Source: Bacteroidales bacterium Bact_07 (lineage in GTDB: Bacteria > Bacteroidota > Bacteroidia > Bacteroidales > Tenuifilaceae). Taken from it: a stretch of DNA of 37,180 nt. Shown here piece after piece: positions 15,402 to 23,627 of the stretch. A model generated the notes under the pieces. That model was not told the DNA's origin, made no database searches, and was given only the letters and a program-made list of their open reading frames with translations. Position 1 is the first letter of the stretch. Each line of letters begins with the position of its first letter. The position numbers and the translations under genes are program-made. Where the stretch lies: the NCBI GenBank assembly GCA_001603415.1, contig LUYY01000026.1, positions 1-37,180 on the forward strand, given 5' to 3'.

Positions 15402-17804
15402 ATGTTACGAAAAACATTAGTAATTCTGCTTACATTTATAGTATATTCTCTCACAGCCCAGGATGAGGGCATAATCAAGGGGAGGGTTTCTGATAGCAAA
15501 AACAATGAACCAATTCCCTTTGCCAACGTCATAGTATTTGGTACAACCATTGGCACCACATCCGATTTCGACGGTAACTTTATTATTGCGGGGCTCCAAC
15601 CGGGTTGGGTAGAGTTGCGTGTTACCGCAATAGGCTATAAGCCTTACGTATCGGAGGCCATAATGGTAACGCGTTCAAAGAATGTTTATGTTGATATTGC
15701 TTTGGATGAGGCCCCGTTTGAAATTGAAGGTGTTGTGGTTAAAGCGTCACCTTTTCGCAGGAGCGAGGAGGCGCCCCTATCGTTGCGTCGAATTGGAATC
15801 GATGAGATTGAGCGAAACCCAGGAGGTAATCGCGATATTAGTCGTGTAATTCAGTCTCTTCCGGGTGTAGCACCTTCGCTTGCTTACCGCAACGATGTTA
15901 TTGTTCGCGGTGGTGGGCCTAACGAGAACCGTTTCTACCTCGATGGCGTTGAAATCCCAAACCTGAATCACTTTGCCACGCAGGGCTCTTCGGGTGGGCC
16001 TGTTGGCATTATCAATGTCGATTTTGTTCGGGAAGTCAATTTTTATTCTGGTGCTTTCCCCGCGTCAAAAGGGAATGCGCTTAGTTCGGTTCTCGATTTC
16101 CGTCAGGTTGAAGGAAATAGCGAGCGTTTGAAGGTAAAGGCTGCGGTTGGCGCATCGGATTTGGCACTCACCCTCGATGGCCCTTTGAGCAGGAACACAA
16201 CCATGATTTTCTCGGCCAGGCGTTCATACCTGCAATTCCTTTTCAATGCACTTGGGCTTCCGTTCCTGCCTAACTACAACGACTTTCAGTTCAAAACCAA
16301 AACCCGAATCGATGCCAAAAATGAAATTACCGTTATTGGCCTTGGTGCTAATGACGAGTTTGACCTGAACCTTAAACTGAAAAACCCCGATGAGTATCAG
16401 CGTTACATACTCGGCTATTTGCCTGTTAACACACAATGGAACTATACTTTGGGAACGGTTTACAAGCATTATGCTAAGAACGGTTACCATACCTTGGTTG
16501 TAAGCCGCAACATGTTGAACAACCGGCAGTATAAGTTTACCAACAACGATGATAATTTGCCAAAATTACTCGATTACACTTCGTGGGAGGCTGAAAATAA
16601 ATTGCGCTATGAGCGCGATTTGAGTTTAAGTAAGTTCAATGTAAACTACGGCGCTGGTTTGGAATATGCCCGTTACTATAACTCAACATTTAGGGCAAAG
16701 TTTGTGGGATCAACCTATACTCCCGATACTTATAAGACCAATCTCGATTTATTCAAGTGGAATGTTTTTGGGCAAGTGAACAGGGTTTTTCTGAATAACC
16801 TTACGGTTTCGTTAGGTCTAAGGGCCGATGCCAGCAGTTACTCTTCGGAGATGAACAACCTGTTTAAACAGGTAAGTCCCCGATTATCGCTTTCGTATAA
16901 GTTGAAGCCCAACGTTTTTCTTAATATGAACGTGGGTAGGTATTATCAACTGCCACCCTACACCGCCTTAGGGTTTGCTAACCCTGCTGGAACGCTTGTG
17001 AATAAAGCCAACGGAATAACCTATATTCAGTCCGATCACTTGATGGCCGGTTTTGAGTGGCAGCCCAATGAGGCAAGCCAGCTTACCGTTGAGGGTTTCT
17101 TGAAATTCTACGATAAGTATCCCGTGTCGCTTAACGATTCAGTAGCCATTTCAAGCAAAAGTGCCGATTATGGAACCTTTGGCGATGAACCGTTGGTTTC
17201 AACCGGCAAAGGCCGAACCTACGGCGTGGAGTTCCTTTACCGTAATAAAAAGTTACTGGGTTTTAATACTTTGTTTTCCTACACATTGGTTAGGAGCGAG
17301 ACAAGCCTTATGAATAGTACTCTTAAGCCTACTGGCAGTTGGATACCCACATCGTGGGATAACCGGCATCTGGTTACCATTACGGCTACCCGTTCGTTCA
17401 AAAAGGGTTGGGATTTTGGCTTTAAGTGGCGGTTTGTTGGTGGTCCTCCATACACACCCTACGATTTGGTTACTTCGTCGCTCATTAATGTTTGGGATGT
17501 CCAGCGTCAGCCTTCGCTCGATTATTCACGCTTTAACAGTAACCGATTATCGTCGTTCCATCAGCTCGATATTCGTGTCGATAAGTCGTATTTCTTTAAT
17601 TCGTGGATGCTCAATATCTACATTGATATTCAGAATGTTTACAATTTCCAGGGCGACAGACCGCCGCTTTATACAACTGTTTCCGACACTAATGGGAACC
17701 CCGTGGTTGACCCCAACGACTCTTCGCGTTACCTGCTTAAAAAGGTTGAGGGAAGCGGTGGTGGAACAGTATTGCCAACAATTGGAGTAATTGTAGAATT
17801 CTAA
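15402..17804 (+). CDS. TonB-dependent outer-membrane receptor
   Basis: The protein has 800 residues from ATG 15402, which precedes an obvious signal peptide (LRKTLVILLTFIVYSLTAQ); the longer frame from TTG 15369 is rejected. A carboxypeptidase-regulatory-like domain (about residues 20-110, KGRVSDSKNNEPIPFANVIV) precedes the plug (about 115-235, with RDISRVIQSLPGVAPS and RGGGPNENRFYLDGVEIP). A beta-barrel of about 560 residues follows. The receptor is not paired with a SusD gene, so it is probably not a glycan-utilisation receptor. It lies 12 bases upstream of a DUF2271-like lipoprotein, and the two are likely cotranscribed. The ligand is unknown. It differs from the receptor at 1525-3924 in lacking the plug Cys pair. 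Confidence 0.93.
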   Translation: MLRKTLVILLTFIVYSLTAQDEGIIKGRVSDSKNNEPIPFANVIVFGTTIGTTSDFDGNFIIAGLQPGWVELRVTAIGYKPYVSEAIMVTRSKNVYVDIALDEAPFEIEGVVVKASPFRRSEEAPLSLRRIGIDEIERNPGGNRDISRVIQSLPGVAPSLAYRNDVIVRGGGPNENRFYLDGVEIPNLNHFATQGSSGGPVGIINVDFVREVNFYSGAFPASKGNALSSVLDFRQVEGNSERLKVKAAVGASDLALTLDGPLSRNTTMIFSARRSYLQFLFNALGLPFLPNYNDFQFKTKTRIDAKNEITVIGLGANDEFDLNLKLKNPDEYQRYILGYLPVNTQWNYTLGTVYKHYAKNGYHTLVVSRNMLNNRQYKFTNNDDNLPKLLDYTSWEAENKLRYERDLSLSKFNVNYGAGLEYARYYNSTFRAKFVGSTYTPDTYKTNLDLFKWNVFGQVNRVFLNNLTVSLGLRADASSYSSEMNNLFKQVSPRLSLSYKLKPNVFLNMNVGRYYQLPPYTALGFANPAGTLVNKANGITYIQSDHLMAGFEWQPNEASQLTVEGFLKFYDKYPVSLNDSVAISSKSADYGTFGDEPLVSTGKGRTYGVEFLYRNKKLLGFNTLFSYTLVRSETSLMNSTLKPTGSWIPTSWDNRHLVTITATRSFKKGWDFGFKWRFVGGPPYTPYDLVTSSLINVWDVQRQPSLDYSRFNSNRLSSFHQLDIRVDKSYFFNSWMLNIYIDIQNVYNFQGDRPPLYTTVSDTNGNPVVDPNDSSRYLLKKVEGSGGGTVLPTIGVIVEF

Positions 17805-17816
17805 AAAACAGAAAAA

Positions 17817-18542
17817 ATGAAAGTAGTAATCCTATTCATATCAACATTAGTGGGATTTATGGTATGGCAGTCGTGCAACACTACAAGCCAAACACAAACC
17901 CAAGCAGTAGTTCAGGAGCTGACAACATCGCCATTCAGCAATGGTGTTCCTGCTCAAATTATGGTAGTTGGAGGTCAAGAGTATAAATATCCCATTATGG
18001 CCATTTGGGTTGAAGATGTTAAAGGCAATTTTATTGGTACGCTATACGCATCGCAGTCCATTTCAACGGGCATTTTCCGTTATGGTGTTTACGATAAAGG
18101 CAAATGGCTGCCGGGTGAGCGTAATAGGCCAGCTGCATTGCCGCGCTGGAAAAACTTAACATCTGCTAACGCATCAAAATCTACCCAAAATATTGATGCA
18201 TTCAGCGGAGCAACCCCATCGGGTTCATTTACTCTTAAAACCATGCTTCCACCTTATATGAGTGAGTTAAAGGTTGTAATGGAAGTAAACAAGCCCTGGG
18301 ATTTCAACAATTACTGGCACAACAATCGTTTCCCGGGCGATGAGGAGTATGCCACATCGGGTCAGCCAGCTTTGATTTATGAGGCTTTGGTAAGCAGGAA
18401 TTCAACTGAAAATCGATTTTATTTCAAACCCGTTGGCCATAGTAATCCTTCCGGAGCCAATGGTGAGGTTAATCCCGATATCACTACTTTTACATCGGCA
18501 TTAAAAATTATTGATAACGCTTGGATTGAAATTGTAAAGTAA
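17817..18542 (+). CDS. DUF2271-like lipoprotein
   Basis: This 241-residue protein has a lipoprotein signal peptide with lipobox WQSC and lipidated Cys20, so it should be membrane-anchored and face the periplasm or surface. The mature part resembles DUF2271: YPIMAIWVEDVKGNF near the start, PRWKNLT, and NIDAFSGATPSGSFTL in the middle. This is followed by a beta-rich segment with an EVNKPWDFNNYW region rich in aromatic residues and His. DUF2271 proteins occur near periplasmic redox and flavin-transfer (ApbE/PepSY) genes elsewhere, but no function is established and none of those partners are here. It is sandwiched between the TonB receptor and the TIGR01777 gene, whose ATG overlaps its stop codon by one base. 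Confidence 0.75.
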   Translation: MKVVILFISTLVGFMVWQSCNTTSQTQTQAVVQELTTSPFSNGVPAQIMVVGGQEYKYPIMAIWVEDVKGNFIGTLYASQSISTGIFRYGVYDKGKWLPGERNRPAALPRWKNLTSANASKSTQNIDAFSGATPSGSFTLKTMLPPYMSELKVVMEVNKPWDFNNYWHNNRFPGDEEYATSGQPALIYEALVSRNSTENRFYFKPVGHSNPSGANGEVNPDITTFTSALKIIDNAWIEIVK

Positions 18543-19471
18543 TGGCAAATATTGATGATAGCAAAGTTGCCGTAGTAGCCGGAGGTACTGGATTAATTGG
18601 ACGTTGGCTGATCCCTTTGCTTGTCAGCGATGGATATAGGGTAAAGCTATTAACCCGAAATCAATCTAAGGTTCAATCTTCTGGCAGTAATGTTGATGTT
18701 GTTGAATGGAGCGGAAAACCTGATGAGCGGCTTGTGTCTTTATTGGAGAATACAACGGCTGTGATTAATCTTGCAGGCTACAACATTGCAACGCTTTGGA
18801 CAAAGCAAAACCGAAAAAAAATTGTTGAAAGCCGAATACTGCCAACCCGGGCATTAGCACAAGCCGTTAATTCTTGTAAAAATCCGCCCAAGGTGTTTGT
18901 GCAGGCATCGGCAGTAGGAATATATTCATATAATAGCAGTAGCTTTTTAACTGAGAATTCCGCTGTTGGCAATGGTTTTTTACCGGCATTGGTAAATGAT
19001 TGGGAAAACGAGGCCCTTGCTTGTGCTAATGCAACTCGTGTGCTTATTATCCGAACGGGTATAGTGCTTTCCAGTAATGGTGGGTTTTTACCCAAAATTG
19101 TAAGGCCAACCCGATACTTTGTTGGTGCAATGCTGGGCGATGGAGAAAATGTTGTTCCATGGATACATATTTCGGACCATGTAAGGGCAATAAAATTCCT
19201 TATAGATAATCCAGCGGCATCAGGGGCATTTAACCTTACTGCCCCTGCTACCAATAGCTATGCTGATATTGCAAGGCAAGTGGCAGGTTTTTACCACAGG
19301 CCAATGCTTTTGCGCATTCCAAAGTTTTTGCTAAGGCTGCTGCCCGGCAATATGGCCAATGAGGTGCTCTTAGCCAATCAACCCGTTCAGCCGGAACGGT
19401 TAGTTCAGTTAGGTTTTAAGTGGAACTTTCCAACTCTTGAAAATGCCATTGTCGATTTGTTGGCTAAGTAG
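18542..19471 (+). CDS. TIGR01777-family NAD-dependent epimerase/dehydratase-like protein
   Basis: This 309-residue cytoplasmic protein has an extended short-chain dehydrogenase fold. AGGTGLIGRWL near residue 13 is the nucleotide-binding GxxGxxG loop. AVINLAGYNIAT and VQASAVGIYSY follow at the usual places for this family; the Tyr of the second may be the catalytic one. The C-terminal part has PWIHISDHVRAIKFLI and a DUF1731-like tail (LLPGNMANEVLLANQPVQPERLVQLGFKW). Family members include E. coli YfcH and plant plastid SulA-like proteins; no substrate is established. The start codon overlaps the stop of the preceding lipoprotein gene (TAATG), implying translational coupling. Confidence 0.92.
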   Translation: MANIDDSKVAVVAGGTGLIGRWLIPLLVSDGYRVKLLTRNQSKVQSSGSNVDVVEWSGKPDERLVSLLENTTAVINLAGYNIATLWTKQNRKKIVESRILPTRALAQAVNSCKNPPKVFVQASAVGIYSYNSSSFLTENSAVGNGFLPALVNDWENEALACANATRVLIIRTGIVLSSNGGFLPKIVRPTRYFVGAMLGDGENVVPWIHISDHVRAIKFLIDNPAASGAFNLTAPATNSYADIARQVAGFYHRPMLLRIPKFLLRLLPGNMANEVLLANQPVQPERLVQLGFKWNFPTLENAIVDLLAK

Positions 19472-19516
19472 ATTGTTTTTTTCTTACCTTAGCATTTTGA
19501 AACATTTCGGCAATAT

Positions 19517-20224
19517 ATGGATAATTTTACTGTTGATATTCGCTCAGCTAACATTTATCAGGAAGATAACCTGGTGCTATCCGATGTTAACTTTTCGCTT
19601 GGCAAGGGCCAATTTGTCTATTTGATTGGTAGGGTTGGAAGCGGGAAAACGAGTTTAATTAAAACCATAACAGCCGAAATTCCGCTGAAAGAGGGCGAAG
19701 CATTTGTATGCGGGTTTAATTTGAAAAAGTTGAAACGCAATCAGGTTCCAAAGCTACGCCGGAAAATCGGCGTTGTGTTTCAGGATTTTCAGTTGCTAAG
19801 CGATAGAAGCGTTTACGATAACCTGCTTTTTGTTTTAAAAGCAACCGGATGGAATGACAAATCAGCCATTAAGCAACGTATAGCCGAAGTTCTCGATATG
19901 GTGGAGTTAAAGTTTAAGGATTACAAGATGCCCCATCAGTTATCCGGAGGCGAACAGCAGCGTGTGGTTATTGCTAGGGCACTACTTAATAACCCCGAAT
20001 TGATTTTGGCCGACGAGCCAACCGGTAATCTCGACATGGAAACATCGGAAGGCATTATGCAGATACTTCATAACCTGTCAGCATCAGGAATATCAATAAT
20101 AATGGCTACCCACAATACTCAAATCATTAAGAAGTTTCCGGCTCGAACCATTAGATGCGAAAAGGGGAAAGTGGTCGAAACGGAACAAGCTGCCGAAATC
20201 GATTTTGAAAGCCTAATGGAATAG
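19517..20224 (+). CDS. ftsE: FtsE-like ABC ATP-binding protein
   Basis: This 235-residue ABC ATPase has Walker A GRVGSGKTS with Lys44, Q-loop VVFQDFQLL, signature LSGGEQQR, Walker B LILADEPTGNLD and the H-loop ATHN. The length and the RKIGVVFQDFQLLSDRSVYDN stretch are characteristic of FtsE. FtsE works with the membrane protein FtsX to control peptidoglycan hydrolases at division. An ftsX gene is not adjacent here, so the pairing must be with a distant gene, as I believe is usual in Bacteroidota. A weak -7-like TACCTTAG lies at 19485-19492. A LolD/MacB-type ATPase is the alternative. It converges tail-to-tail on the GNAT gene with a 3-base gap and no obvious terminator. Confidence 0.87.
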   Translation: MDNFTVDIRSANIYQEDNLVLSDVNFSLGKGQFVYLIGRVGSGKTSLIKTITAEIPLKEGEAFVCGFNLKKLKRNQVPKLRRKIGVVFQDFQLLSDRSVYDNLLFVLKATGWNDKSAIKQRIAEVLDMVELKFKDYKMPHQLSGGEQQRVVIARALLNNPELILADEPTGNLDMETSEGIMQILHNLSASGISIIMATHNTQIIKKFPARTIRCEKGKVVETEQAAEIDFESLME

Positions 20225-20227
20225 TTC

Positions 20228-21316
20228 TTAAATAAAGGCGCAATCGCCATCGCCATCCATCAAATCAAAGTTTTCCCCTATTAAATCAAGCATGCTGTCG
20301 GCTACTAGGTATTTGCGGACTCGCTTCTTGCTGAAAAAGTAGTAATGCCTGAGGTTAAGCATGGCATCTACAATTTTTGGGTTGTAGATGTTGATGAACG
20401 ATGCTTTAGCCTTTGATGCATGTAGGAGTATTACTTTGGCCATTACATCTTCGGATCCACTTTCAAACCAATAGTAGGGAACTGTAAAACGCGTATTGCT
20501 GTGCTGCATGAGCAAAACGCCTATCAGTTCATCATCTTTAAATACCTTTACCAAATAGTAAGCCGATGCTGGTATTACCGATGCAAAGAAAAACTTTTGA
20601 GCCGCACGGTCGGGTAAAAGGCCATTTATTAACCATGGATATCGGATAATCCAGTTAAACTCATTTGCACCTCGTTTGGTTAGAGTTTTTTCTGTTTCCA
20701 AGGTAAGTTTCTGAATAATCTCCTCATCGGGTCTGCTAAAATATTCTAATTCAACTTCTTTGGGAAGGTTTAGAAATTTACGGGTCAGGTTTGAGTAGTT
20801 AAATAGGTTTATGGCCTTTTCGCCCAAATAGTTAAATGGGTTGCTGTGTTTGCAGCAGTTGTAGGAACTTAGAAGTGTTTTCCGCAAGTAAAACCTTCGA
20901 CCTACGATTTCCTTGGCAGTTTTAAAGGTTTTGGTCTTCTCAAAAACTGTTTCGGTGATTTTTGAAAAATTTGTTGCCATAAGCATCCCTTTCCAGTCGG
21001 CCACCACTGTGTCGATAAGTTTTGTGGCAATGCCTTGCCTGCGAAAATTTGGATGAACCCATGCACCGCTAATCCATGCAAATGGAATGGGTTGGTTGTT
21101 GACAAATGCTATATCGGGCAATACCGTTAGGTATGCAATAAGTTTTTCGTTCCAGTGGGCTTGGTATAGCACATTATCGTTCGAACTTACACGCGGATTT
21201 GCCATGAACGACATCGCTCTAACCTTGCTGATAGGCAAAAATTCTTTCTCTGTCAAACCAGTATCGTCATTAAAGAGCTTGAGTTCCTTCAACGAGATTT
21301 TTGATATCGATAGCAT
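20228..21316 (-). CDS. GNAT-family N-acetyltransferase
   Basis: The protein has 362 residues from ATG 21316. The open frame extends further upstream but lacks a better start and would enter the preceding gene. The N-terminal 150 residues are a GNAT domain: ISGAWVHPNFRRQGIATKLID contains the acetyl-CoA pyrophosphate-binding RRQGIA motif A, preceded by FMANPRVSSNDNVLYQ. The C-terminal half is a second, poorly conserved alpha/beta region that may be a degenerate GNAT fold. The acyl acceptor is unknown. It is the last gene of a minus-strand unit behind a FemAB-like protein (4-base gap) and a polysaccharide deacetylase, so a role in modifying a surface glycan is inferred from the neighbours only. 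Confidence 0.82.
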   Translation of the reverse strand: MLSISKISLKELKLFNDDTGLTEKEFLPISKVRAMSFMANPRVSSNDNVLYQAHWNEKLIAYLTVLPDIAFVNNQPIPFAWISGAWVHPNFRRQGIATKLIDTVVADWKGMLMATNFSKITETVFEKTKTFKTAKEIVGRRFYLRKTLLSSYNCCKHSNPFNYLGEKAINLFNYSNLTRKFLNLPKEVELEYFSRPDEEIIQKLTLETEKTLTKRGANEFNWIIRYPWLINGLLPDRAAQKFFFASVIPASAYYLVKVFKDDELIGVLLMQHSNTRFTVPYYWFESGSEDVMAKVILLHASKAKASFINIYNPKIVDAMLNLRHYYFFSKKRVRKYLVADSMLDLIGENFDLMDGDGDCAFI

Positions 21317-21320
21317 ATGC

Positions 21321-22262
21321 CTATATAAGTTTAAGTTTCCGTTTAATGTTAACCAGGGCTTTACCTGCCTGTAATGTGCTCCTTTGATAATTAAGATATA
21401 TACACGGCTTAGCCCCAAAACCACTAAAAAATCTTGCAATAGATAAAATCATCGAGCCTTCAAAGTCAAGTACTTTATCCATTCCTGAATGATTTCTGAT
21501 TATCCCATCAATCAAGTAAAACATTGCGCCTTTCTTTTTGTATTCTGGCTCGGCTGCGCCTAGCAGGTAGTGTATAGTGTTGTGACTTTCGGTAAATAAC
21601 CCAATTGCTCCCACCTGATTACTACTATCAATCACCCCGGCAATGGTTGCCTTGTTATGAATAATAAGGGTTTCAATGAGTTTCTCAATAACTATAATAT
21701 CCTTTTTACCATTTACCATATAGCCGTATTGTGTATACGATTTCAAAAAATCGTTTGGGTTTAACAAGGTGGTTAGTGTAAATTCGTTGGCAATGGCCTT
21801 AAAAATATTTCTTTTGGTATTTTGATTGTAGTTTTTGAAAACTTGCTCATTATAGTTCAGCAAATCGAGCATGTATGTTTTTCGCTTTTTGGTTTGTTTA
21901 TTGTATTTATCGGTTTTGTTATGGATATTTAGGTTAATATCTATAAACCTGAATTTTGAGGGAATGCTTTCAATGAATAAGTCAACAATTTCAGGAGATA
22001 TGAATTTTGATGAGAAAAGCCCAAGTTGTTGGCAGAATAAGGGCTGAATAATATAGTTTATGCCATATTTTCGTTTTGTGGGAAGCGGGAAAAGGTAGTT
22101 GTAATCGGGTGTAACCAAAGCCCCCCAGCCCGGCGAAACCACATCGAGATACCATGTGTAAGCGTAAATATTCCCGTTAATGGCATTATCGATGCTGGTG
22201 TTCCAGCGTTTATCGTCAATCTCTTCGCGGAGTAAAAAATCTATTTTAAGATTTTCTTTCAT
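21321..22262 (-). CDS. FemAB/GNAT-like hypothetical protein
   Basis: The protein has 313 residues from ATG 22262; an earlier in-frame start at 22277 would extend the overlap with the upstream gene. The N-terminal part has AYTWYLDVVSPGWGALV and PLPTKRKYGINYIIQPLFCQQLGLF. I recognise this as the signature of a Bacteroidota-wide family of uncharacterised proteins with a FemAB/GNAT-like fold. The second half (about 180-290) contains GAIGLFTESHNTIHYLLGAAEPEYKKKGAM, compatible with an acyl-CoA or aminoacyl-acceptor fold, and DFEGSMILSIARFFSGFGA. No catalytic residue can be named. It overlaps the deacetylase gene by 17 bases, so the two are translationally coupled. Base composition is somewhat AT-richer than its neighbours. 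Confidence 0.78.
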   Translation of the reverse strand: MKENLKIDFLLREEIDDKRWNTSIDNAINGNIYAYTWYLDVVSPGWGALVTPDYNYLFPLPTKRKYGINYIIQPLFCQQLGLFSSKFISPEIVDLFIESIPSKFRFIDINLNIHNKTDKYNKQTKKRKTYMLDLLNYNEQVFKNYNQNTKRNIFKAIANEFTLTTLLNPNDFLKSYTQYGYMVNGKKDIIVIEKLIETLIIHNKATIAGVIDSSNQVGAIGLFTESHNTIHYLLGAAEPEYKKKGAMFYLIDGIIRNHSGMDKVLDFEGSMILSIARFFSGFGAKPCIYLNYQRSTLQAGKALVNIKRKLKLI

Positions 22263-23568
22263 CCTTGCACATTTCAACAGTTTTTTCGAGCAATTCCCTG
22301 AGTGTAATCCCTGTATGGTTTTCAGCCAAATAATCGATATGCCAAATGCTTACAAAATTTCCGTTTACTTTCCGAACGGTACGTACTAATCGTTTAACGA
22401 GTTCTAAGGCTTGACTGGGGTTGTGGCGGACGATATTTATGAGCGACTTATCCATCAGGGCAAAGGGAAAAACTTTAAGGTTTTTGGGTGTGTTTTCAAA
22501 TAGGTCGAAAAAAGGGTAGGGCGTGCACGTTCCTGCTCTAAAACCTGGTTTGTCGGCATATCCCATTGAGTATTCCTGGGTTATACCGGCTCTTAGAAGT
22601 GGGTAGTATGAGTAAGGAATGCTTTGTCGCAGGTAATGAAACCGCGAGGCCGAAACAGCTTGCCCCAGCATATCAACCAGTTTAGTTAACTCCTGGCGAA
22701 AGTATTCGTCGCTTAAATAGGTTTTATATGAGGGGTGAATTCCAATGGGATAACGCGACGATAGTTTGTTTACAACATTTAAGAACGATGCACTACGGGT
22801 GTTTACCTGTTTATCGTATTTACCCCAACTGCCAACGTGAATAAACCATTTGGTGGCTTCGCCGGCAGGGAGAAAAGTAAATAGTTCGTCGTATATATCA
22901 AAAGGGTCTTTTGCCTTGCTTGTGAGAACTTTAAGCCGCAGCTTGGCTTTGCTATAATCAAAGGTTAATGCCGATTTTGCAAATCCCAACGCATTCCTAA
23001 CAATACTTTTACCCTTGAATGCAAAAGCGCTATCGAGGTCAAAGGTTATTTGGCTAGTGAAATTACGCTCTTTAGAGTGCGTATTGCTAAACTTTTCCTT
23101 AATGAGTGTTCCAAGTTCGTAGGCCCATAGGTCAACAATGGGGATTTCCAGAAAACCATTCTTGTAGGCTATGCTATTGGTAAATCTATACCGCCCATGT
23201 CTGTCGGGCTTGTGGGATAGATATTCTTCGTAGCGGGTTACCATGTAAAAAGCGCCGGCTAGCAAGTCGAAGGGAATATCGGTTTTGTGATTGCCCAATG
23301 TAATTGGAAAGGCTGGCATGCCATGCCATTCGCCAATTTCCATTGGAACTTGGTTGATGGCTGTATCAAATAAGAGTGATGAGGGGCAAATGCTGATAGA
23401 CCCGGGAATGGGTTGTTTGTCGTAACTCAGAGTAGGCCCTTTATAATCCGACGCTTCGGTATAGGAACTCGATATACGGTAGGGCATACGAAGTATGTCC
23501 TTGAATATAAATCGGCAAATGTATTCCAGTCGTGGGCTTGTTTGTCGACTATATATTAGTAGTTCCAC
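22246..23568 (-). CDS. DUF7033 polysaccharide deacetylase family protein
   Basis: This 440-residue protein starts with GTG 23568; no nearby in-frame ATG is seen. The N-terminal 150 residues match the DUF7033 type domain found with deacetylases in Bacteroidota (DLLAGAFYMVTRYEEYLSHKPDRHGRY, LEIPIVDLWAYEL). The rest follows a NodB-like plan: SQITFDLDSAFAF holds the acidic pair, IHVGSWGKYDK and IGIHPSYKTYL hold the His-containing motif, and RFHYLRQSIPYSYY comes later. The family removes acetyl groups from glycans, but the metal triad is not canonical here, so activity is uncertain. No signal peptide is evident. It leads the unit with the FemAB-like and GNAT genes, suggesting glycan acylation and deacylation in one pathway. 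Confidence 0.83.
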   Translation of the reverse strand: MELLIYSRQTSPRLEYICRFIFKDILRMPYRISSSYTEASDYKGPTLSYDKQPIPGSISICPSSLLFDTAINQVPMEIGEWHGMPAFPITLGNHKTDIPFDLLAGAFYMVTRYEEYLSHKPDRHGRYRFTNSIAYKNGFLEIPIVDLWAYELGTLIKEKFSNTHSKERNFTSQITFDLDSAFAFKGKSIVRNALGFAKSALTFDYSKAKLRLKVLTSKAKDPFDIYDELFTFLPAGEATKWFIHVGSWGKYDKQVNTRSASFLNVVNKLSSRYPIGIHPSYKTYLSDEYFRQELTKLVDMLGQAVSASRFHYLRQSIPYSYYPLLRAGITQEYSMGYADKPGFRAGTCTPYPFFDLFENTPKNLKVFPFALMDKSLINIVRHNPSQALELVKRLVRTVRKVNGNFVSIWHIDYLAENHTGITLRELLEKTVEMCKDERKS

Positions 23569-23627
23569 AATGCGCTATTTTGAGTGGCAATATACAAAAT
23601 GCCATTCAATTTTCATAGGTTAAATCG

